This document shows positions 57,098 through 64,000 of a stretch of DNA of 64,000 bases, in pieces. This stretch comes from Capniomyces stellatus (taxonomy: Eukaryota; Kickxellomycota; Harpellomycetes; Harpellales; Legeriomycetaceae). Within the stretch, counting starts at the first letter, position 1; each line of letters starts with the position of its first letter. Made by a program: the position numbers and the translations under genes. The notes below the pieces were generated by a model, which saw only the letters and a list, made by a program, of their open reading frames with translations, did no database searches and had not been told where the DNA came from. The stretch lies in contig LUVW01000003.1 of assembly GCA_001661515.1 (NCBI GenBank), forward strand, positions 310,001 through 374,000, read 5' to 3'.

Positions 57098-58918
57098 TTA
57101 GACTCTACGTTGGAGTACAGAGTATAGGAGAACTAAAATGAAACAGCAACAAGAAGTGGCTGCAAGTGTAAACGTGGTTGAGGATATGGGTTTTGTGCAG
57201 CTAAGATCGCACTCGAGAGAGGAACCTATATTTACAGAGTCGGCCATGTTATCTGACAAATGGGTGTTTGATCGAATGTTCTGATTTATACCCAAGTCCC
57301 AAATAAACCCAAATACCAAGTTGCAAATGTGAGCACCGACAGCAGGCCCAGTTGAAAATATTCCCCAAATCATTGCAAAATTGTTTGCTCCCCAAATCTC
57401 AGAGGTAAAAGTTGGTGCTAAGGAGAAAAACGAACCCATAGCCATTCCAATGAATTTGGACAATAAACGTAGATCATCGACTGTTGACACTCTATTCAGT
57501 AACACCTGGGCATAGCACATCAACAATGTGCTCATCACCAAAAAAAAGGCTCGGGGAACTCGGGCATAAGAAACAAAGAAGTCGGAAATCATGCCTATGG
57601 ATATTCTGGCCATAAAAGAGTAAAACGACTGCAAACCGACAACGTTGTCTTTGACGGATTCCAGTGTTTCCCGAGACATCAGATTATTTCCACTGTTGCC
57701 CAAAGCCATCACCAAAACTCCGCAGTTGTTTATAAACATGTTTCCTGGTCCAGCGAATAACAATGTTCCGAGAAGAAATATCCAAGCCAACGGGCTTTTG
57801 GCGAATATTTTTGCTTGGATGGGCAGCATATCAGAAACTCGGTTGTTTGTATCAACAAGCATTCGTTTAAACTTTGCCCTAAACGCGGGTTCTTGATTGC
57901 TGTCAAAGAATATACTTGTTTTTGAGTCCTCAGCGTTTGATTTCCGGCGAGAAGCTGCTCGGCCATCGCTCAGAGAGTATTCGTCACCTTTGGCGGATGG
58001 AGAAATAGGAGAGTTAAACTTTTCTGTTTGTTCGGTATGCTGGTAGATCCTAGTGTCTATTTTCTTTTGGAATTTTTGCGAAGGGTCCTCCAACCCACCA
58101 CTCCGAATTAAGCATGAAGCTATGTACTGTGATAATGAAATAAACATCGCTAGAAACACCAAGAACTTTGATGGGCTTGTATCAAATCTGAAAAAGTAGG
58201 TTTTGAGCTTTGAGAATACAAATGAGGAAAGACCAAATAGAGCTATAGGAATGCTCAAAGCAATTCCTTTGTGGCGCGACCTGCCACATAATAAAGCCGT
58301 TGTGGAGAGTGTGCTTATAAACGATGCCTTTGATGCTATCCCTACAAACGAGAACAGCATCGATTCTAATGCAACGTAGTGAATCGAGTTTGATACATGC
58401 GGGACAAAGATATAGAACGACACCGCCAAGCCGGTATATCCCAAAAAAACCAAAATGGATGAAATCCGAAGACATCTAAAACCCAATACCATTGAATTTT
58501 TGCATATTAATTAAAAGAAAGAGTGGAAATAGGTACCGCTATCGGTATCGCTACCGTCGATATTACTGGTGAGTATATATAACAGCCGAGCTTTCACCCG
58601 AATGACAGAAATTAAAAATAGACAAGCTGTATCAAAAACTTACATTTTAGGACCGAGTTTCAGCGTCAAGAATCCAAAGAATGGCCCCGCCAAGTGATGA
58701 GCATAGTCACCAACTGAGGTAATTGCATTTGTTTGGTACTTTGTGAACCCCAAAATATCTGAAAACGCTGTTCCGTATGTTGCAAACAAGGACGTCGTGC
58801 CGCCCGTAATCATGGACAAGCAGATGGCAAAATACAGCACCTTTCTTTCCGCTCCTGTTATATCATCCCATTTTGTGAAATTAGCCTTGTAACTATTGTG
58901 TGTATTTGCTGTAACCAT
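57098..58918 (-). CDS. Major facilitator transporter, MCH1/nodulin-like
   Basis: Two exons (58918..58644, 58475..57098) join in phase 2 to 550 aa. ATG 58918 (MVTANTHNSYK) is the first Met; the frame extends further only through a TTG. Twelve hydrophobic segments are arranged 6+6 with a polar central loop of about 90 residues (QKFQKKIDTRIYQHTEQ through to VDTNNRVSDMLP). The first helix region (LYFAICLSMITGGTTSLFAT, then YGTAFSDILGFTKYQTNAI) and the following glycine-rich helix match the nodulin-like MFS group that includes yeast MCH1, a monocarboxylate-transporter homologue without proven substrate. C-terminal half signatures include ARISIGMISDFFVSY and IGMAMGSFFSLAPTFTSEIWG. Likely a vacuolar or plasma membrane carrier; the substrate cannot be told from sequence. 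The intron is 168 bp. Confidence 0.88.
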
Positions 58919-60118
58919 CTTATTGCTATGTATACTCGACCCGTTGAGCTGCAATATTCATATATCCAAAGTATTAAAAAAATAGTCAATATTAATAGAA
59001 GGCAAAATAGACGCTATAATTTGTGGTTTGTCCGAGTAATTTACAATTGGAATTGTATCAAGTTTGCACAGCGCTGAACTCCAGACTTTTATTTTTTTGG
59101 TATCGTTTAAGTGAGGTTTTACTTTGGTCTTTTCTTTTTTCCTGCTTCGACTTTATGAAGGGTTTTGTTTGTAAACCTTTTTTTTTTGTTGCAAGAAGTC
59201 TGGTTTTTCATTGGGGTATTTATAAATCTCATTTAGCAATCAAAAGTATAAAAAATATAAATAAAAAAATATAAATAAAAAAAATATAAATAAAGTATAA
59301 AAAATAAAAATGCAGAGGTCTCTGTTCAAGGCTGCGATGGTTGAAATAAACGAACAGGACTGGTGTTCAGTTGAGATCCAAAAAAAATTGCCCAGCCTAA
59401 AAAATCTTAACAACCCAATTGAGTTTCCACAATCAGCACTAGCAACAATTAGTAAAATGTAAATTAATTTTGGCTACTATTCGAGTAGACGATTGAGCTG
59501 GCTTATCAGGGACTTGATTGGTGGTCTATTAATACACCAGTTGAAATTTTGGAATCGAAATTTTTGTGAATTGATGACACTATTGTAGATTAGCTAAAAT
59601 TAGCCTTAAATGGAGAAAAAATAGCACTGATTACATAATTTATTGATATTCAATACCGAGTTAGGAACAAATGCACGATGATAAAACAAAACAATGAGGT
59701 TCTTTCTACACATGGCAAAACCCACATATTAAATAAGACCATATAATATACGTGATGGTGCAATGGTATATAGAAGCAACAAAAGTTTGGCTAAAGCTCA
59801 ATGTCTTGAAACCTACCATTACATTTGTTTTGACCAATACACTACACTGCACCGCACCGTCTTCATTTATTTATTATTGATGAAATTATGAGCGAAATTT
59901 TAGCCGTGTGTTGAAGATTCGCCAACCGAGTTGCCCATTTCAAATTAAAATAACCCAATGTCTTCTTAATACCATTAGGCAAAGGTATAAGTAGTGAAAA
60001 AGGCAAAATAATAAGTAAAAAGTAAATAAATAATAAATAAAAAGATCAATTAAAGAATCGCAATAGACTAGTACAGGGTAAACAGAGCATGAATGGGTAG
60101 TATTCATTTAAAACAAAA
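58919..60118. other. Intergenic MFS-DAK1
   Basis: This holds the MFS promoter and the DAK1 3' flank, with an AAATATAAATAAA repeat (about 59246-59300) just before the small frame at 59310. Nothing else is recognised. Confidence 0.5.
59310..59462 (+). CDS. Possible small ORF (50 aa)
   Basis: ATG to TAA gives a 50-codon frame of balanced composition (MQRSLFKAAMVEINEQDWCS and so on), unusual in such an A/T-rich gap. The basic, hydrophobic first ten residues could be a short mitochondrial presequence. I recognise no family. It may be a genuine microprotein, a first exon or chance. The upstream A/T-rich repeat could serve as promoter. Transcript evidence is needed to call it real. Confidence 0.25.
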   Translation: MQRSLFKAAMVEINEQDWCSVEIQKKLPSLKNLNNPIEFPQSALATISKM

Positions 60119-62180
60119 TCACTCCAAGGCAGCAGCAATTCCTTGGATAACTGCACAAAGCCCTACAGCACCAGAATCTGCATAGCCTGATTTCTTTGCG
60201 ACATAAACTGCACGACCACGCAAAGGAACCATTTCTTTGGTTTTTTCAGTACCAGCTTTAGCAGCTTCCAATGCCTTTTTGACATCGCCATTGGTGCTTT
60301 TGAATTCAGAGATAAATGGTGATAGCGCATCGATCAAGGTGCGGTCGCCCACTTTGGCGGTAGAATACCTCTGGATAGTGTCTAGCCCACTCGTAAGAGC
60401 CTCGGCCCACATTTCAAAAGTGGGTCTTTGTGTAGGCAAACCAGCGGCAATAGACTTGCTTAGAGATTGTGCCACGCCATCAAAGAACAGGCAGTAAATC
60501 ACACCAGAAGTTCCTCCCATTGAGGCTTCAACTATATTTGATACAAGCAGCATTGTCTCCGATGCGTTTAAGAGAGGAATCTTTTGCGCTTCCATAGCTT
60601 CGAATACAGCTTTAACACCTGAAAGCAAAACCTGTCCACAATCACCATCACCCATTACAGTGTCCAAGTAAGTCACTTCTGGTTCAGCCTTTTGGACGTG
60701 CGAGTATACTGACTCCAATACCTTTGACCAAAGCTCGTCGTGTTTAAACTCTGACAACGAGCTCTTTTCTGATGAAGCCGACAGTTTGATCTGGTCCATA
60801 TGGGCATCAGACTCTGCTGAAGCGTCATCAACGCTGACTAGGTTGTTCCACCCAGGGGCATACGCGGTAAGATCGATATACTTGAGCAAGTCAAATCCGC
60901 ACGACTCTTTGGATGGAACCAGCAAAAGAGTTATACTAACACCAGCCATAGCCAACCCAGTCATGTAAGTGCCCTGATAAGCACGACAAATATCAAGCCC
61001 GTGGTTTTTGACCTCGGTAACAGCCTCATTAACCACCAATCCCAGCTCAAGGTTTGAAAGAGCGCCCAAATTATTGACTAAAAGTACAACTCTCTTTGAG
61101 TTTAAGCTGGCGGACGCCGCAGAGAATAGCTTGGACTCAACGATATGGGTCACCATTGACGAAATTATTTTATGTGCACTTTCGAGCTTAGCGCGCCTGA
61201 ATCCAGGTTCGTTGTGAATTCCCATACCAAACTCCATTTCACCTTCGCTCAGCACACGTGGCTGGCCCTGGCCTGGAACAGAAGCTGGGTCAAGGGCACA
61301 ACCAATGGTAAAACTGTTGGTTGCAGCATATTTAGCCAATTTCTCCACGCTTTCAAATGATTCGCCCAGCGATGCGGCTCCGCAGGCAACCTTGTTTACC
61401 AAGACTGTTGCTGCCATTCCTCTTCTCCCCACATCAATTTCCTCAGTCTCGCTGACTACACCTACGTCGTCTCCAACCACAACCATCGACACTTTGCAAT
61501 TCAAATTCCCTAGTCTCAGCTGCTCTGTTTTAAATCGTTCAATAGCGCGTCCAAAGTTTAAAATGTCGCCTGTGTAGTTTTTGACAATAACCAATGTGCC
61601 GTGATCTGGTGAATAGACGCGTTGGAGACATGAAAGAACCTGTGACGAGGATGGCGAGGCAAAAACATGGCCTGATACAGCAGCTGTAAGCAGTGCTGGC
61701 CCAACAAACCCTGCATGAGCAGGTTCGTGACCGGCACCTCCGCCACAGAACAGGGTAACCTGTTGTTTTTTGACTTGGTCTAGGTTCTTGACATAAATTA
61801 CTATAAACCCAGCGCAGAGCACCGCATATATTTAGTTTGTCTTCTTGCAACAACGCAAAAGCATGTTTTTACATTTGCTATTTATTGCATCAAAAAAGGA
61901 GGTAAATACGAAATGATATTACAAAGACATAATGTCGTAAAAAATACCTTTTTCTTCTTCATCAAATTTGAGGTGGTTGTTTGAGGCCACTAATCCTTGC
62001 AAAGAATCTCGTACAAGCTATTTGTATCAAAAGCACGGTAAGCGATTGAATTGCATAATCCTGGCACCAAAGCTTATACAGAACTATAAATAGGCCGGCT
62101 TATTTGTGTGTGTAGTAGCTAAAGAGACTATCATAACTTACATGTGACGCATCGTTGATAAAGTGTTTGTTTGAAACCAT
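60119..62180 (-). CDS. DAK1: Dihydroxyacetone kinase
   Basis: Three exons (62180..62142, 62017..61948, 61800..60119) join to 596 aa, the size of yeast Dak1. The enzyme uses ATP to phosphorylate dihydroxyacetone to DHAP in glycerol use and detoxification. The DhaK half shows HFINDASHLVRDSLQGLV near the start, GGGAGHEPAHAGF (residues 56-68, His61), KNYTGDILNF (Asp115), and EFGMGIHNEPG, in which His232 matches the residue that binds substrate covalently. The DhaL half has the nucleotide and Mg site D-TVMGDGDCG (Asp416, Asp421, Asp423), SMGGTSGV and VGDRTLIDAL. The two small 5' exons were placed from this family pattern; both junctions are GT-AG and phase-consistent. The ATP-dependent single-chain type, rather than the bacterial PTS-dependent one, is indicated by the fusion. 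Confidence 0.95.
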
Positions 62181-64000
62181 TTTTATAAAATTCAGGTTAG
62201 TGCAAAATATATAAACCAAACTAGTTTTGCTTGTTATATGTTTTTGTGTATGGATACGGCCAGAGAATTTGTCTTTCTATTTATACATCTTTTAATCCAA
62301 AGCTTTGTTTATTGCCTACTTCATAATAATCATTAAGGTTGTAGAAAGAGCTTAAAACCAGTAAGGCAAGGCAAGGTTGTAAAAAAATAAGGCCACGTTT
62401 TGATTTGATTTGTTCTAAAACAGCAGAAATTAATTGTGTTTCATCCAAAATATTAGGTTTATCTTTGATTTTCGCATTCAGCTGTCGACTTTTAAAACCC
62501 CAATCATAAATCGCGCAAGGGGAAAATGGTCATATGCCTGATCTTTGCTTTGTTTTCTGTTTTGTCTTTTATTTTATGCAGTCTCTGGCTTGGCTAACTA
62601 AATTAATTATAGTAAAATCTACAAACTCTAATCCAGCTACAAACTCTAATCCAGCTGACAGACTTTTCAAAGATGTGCACAATATAATACAACGAAATTC
62701 TAACTGAGCGTTTTTCTACCATTTGTTAGAAACCAGCAAATTCTGAACTATATAATTTCAATTACAATTTATTTTGATTATAGATCATGTATTTGGGACT
62801 ATACAGTGCGTTTTTCTTGTATGTAGTGTGCTAATGTGTTTATGCTATGCACTTATGTTAAGCCTATTTTACTAAAGCGTCTAGTATACTGTATTAACAG
62901 CACTTCAAACTCGATGCTATTATACATTTCTTGGTGAAAATACCTTGCAGCGAATCTGAACCTACACCCAGACTTTGACTCAGTATTATTTGTAAACCAA
63001 AAATACTAAAACATAGTGTGTAGTTGGCTTCCTTGATAAACCAGTGGACTGAAAATATTGTACTTTAATTAAATAAACTGTTGAGCTTAATGCTTTTGGT
63101 AATTAAGAAAGAATTGGAGAGTGACAAATACAACCAATGCTCTGCTTGTAATCAGCCCCTGATAAATAGACTCTGTAGCTTGATAACCATGTAATTATGT
63201 CAGAAAAGCCCAAATATGATCCCAATTCTTATTTTTAGACATTCCTACTATTTTATTTTACAGAGTATAATGGCGGTCATAATCGGTGATAGTATCGATT
63301 CTAGTATATCCCTGCCAGCAATCATTTGAGCGATTCGGGCTTTTTCTGTATCTACTATTTCTACTATTTCTACTATTCCCATTATCACGTTATCAAATTA
63401 TCACATTACCAAAATTTTCCGTTATTATCAATCTCGAGCCTAGAACCGCATTAATCATGATTGCAGCAACCTGAACAAGTTTCAAACCTGAAATGTGCAT
63501 TATACCATACTAAAAAGAATAGTTACAGTTATTGAAAGTTCGGCTGGCAAAACCCAAGCCTGCCTAGCCAATACTTTTAATTTTTTTTTTAAATGTTGCT
63601 TAACCGTGAGTTTGCCTCAAAAACAGCTTTGAGATATCTACCATCGATCTAAGGGGGTGGGGAAGGAGGGGTAGAGCCAACAAAATGTACTCTATCTTTC
63701 TAGCGTTAATTAGCATATTCTTTGGATCCTTTAATGGCTCTGATGATATGTTCAATGATATAAATTGCAATAATTACAAGTTCAACAAGCGTATGGTGTC
63801 AACGCAAAAAAAAATCACATTCACTGTTCTTGGTTTGACTCAACTTAACAGGGGTCTTATAAACAATTTTATTGGAAAATGGGTAAATACCGGAAGACTT
63901 TTTGTTGATCAAGTTCAAGAAAGATCCTTTTTGAATTAAATTATCCAGCAGACTTGACCAATGTTACCGAATCACCAACTACTGTAAAAAAAAAAGAAAG
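62181..64000. other. DAK1 upstream region to window end
   Basis: A/T-rich. A TATATA (62206-62214) lies about 30 bp before the DAK1 start codon. A tandem TACAAACTCTAATCCAGCT duplicates near 62620-62660, and a CTACTATTT repeat lies at 63350-63376. Apart from the small frame at 63685 no gene is seen, though a gene beginning past the window cannot be excluded. Confidence 0.5.
63685..63939 (+). CDS. Possible small secreted protein (84 aa)
   Basis: An ATG-to-stop frame of 84 codons starts with a hydrophobic segment (MYSIFLALISIFFGSFNG) that looks like a signal peptide or membrane anchor, followed by a polar, Asn/Lys-rich body with a single Cys. No family is recognised. The start lies just after a purine-rich run (AAGGGGGTGGGGAAGGAGGG). 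The frame could also be a first exon of a gene that continues beyond the window. Confidence 0.3.
   Translation: MYSIFLALISIFFGSFNGSDDMFNDINCNNYKFNKRMVSTQKKITFTVLGLTQLNRGLINNFIGKWVNTGRLFVDQVQERSFLN

Noticed and set aside
58919..58954. N-terminal extension of the MFS transporter
   Set aside because: The extension starts with TTG; the first ATG is at 58918 and keeps the full first membrane helix.
63652..63677. Purine run resembling the retroelement polypurine tract
   Set aside because: No TGTTGGC or LTR-like sequence follows, and the coding remnant is absent upstream.
1..64000. tRNA, 5S rRNA, spliceosomal RNA and telomeric repeats
   Set aside because: No cloverleaf consensus boxes, conserved snRNA cores or TTAGGG arrays were seen by eye; a covariance-model search would be needed to be certain.

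Overview
The window is nuclear DNA of a fungus. The genes carry several short GT-AG introns (about 65 to 320 bp, some with a CTAAC or TACTAA branch-point match), gaps between genes are very A/T-rich, and the recognisable proteins are fungal orthologues read with the standard code. A BTG/Tob protein, absent from the budding and fission yeasts, and the intron density suggest an early-diverging (zygomycete-grade) fungus. That placement is inference. No tRNA, rRNA, CRISPR array, bacterial-type operon or recognisable virus was seen. I found no convincing new multi-gene system.

Layout. 1-340: decayed 3' end of a putative LTR retrotransposon. 497-2391 (-): unknown two-exon gene. 6625-8741 (+): RAE1/Gle2, mRNA export. 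9362-10021 (-): unknown. 10022-12579: gene desert with two tandem arrays (10-bp phased A-tracts, 8-bp AACATATM). 12580-13365 (-): riboflavin kinase. 14074-15893 (-): geranylgeranyltransferase-I beta subunit. 16567-17817 (+): NuA4 subunit EAF7. 18334-18939 (-): ankyrin protein. 20033-36859 (+): giant HECT ubiquitin ligase of the TOM1/HUWE1 family (about 5,438 aa). 37001-37194: second retroelement fragment. 38116-44839 (+): Mediator subunit MED14. 46098-46920 (+): BTG/Tob. 47320-47389: third retroelement fragment. 48272-50010 (-): STS1/Cut8 proteasome tether. 52106-55387 (-): PH-domain protein. 57098-58918 (-): major facilitator transporter. 60119-62180 (-): dihydroxyacetone kinase. Two small uncertain ORFs lie at 59310 and 63685.

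The genes are unlinked housekeeping functions: nuclear export, chromatin and transcription (EAF7, MED14, BTG/Tob), ubiquitin-proteasome (TOM1, STS1), prenylation and small-molecule metabolism. No shared pathway is evident. The most unusual material is inside TOM1. Its 14.7-kb last exon holds more than twenty in-frame tandem repeats of 6 to 21 bp, some forming perfect G-quadruplex motifs on the coding strand, and MED14 shows the same habit. Exon joins were worked out by hand from splice consensus, reading phase and family knowledge, without transcript data.
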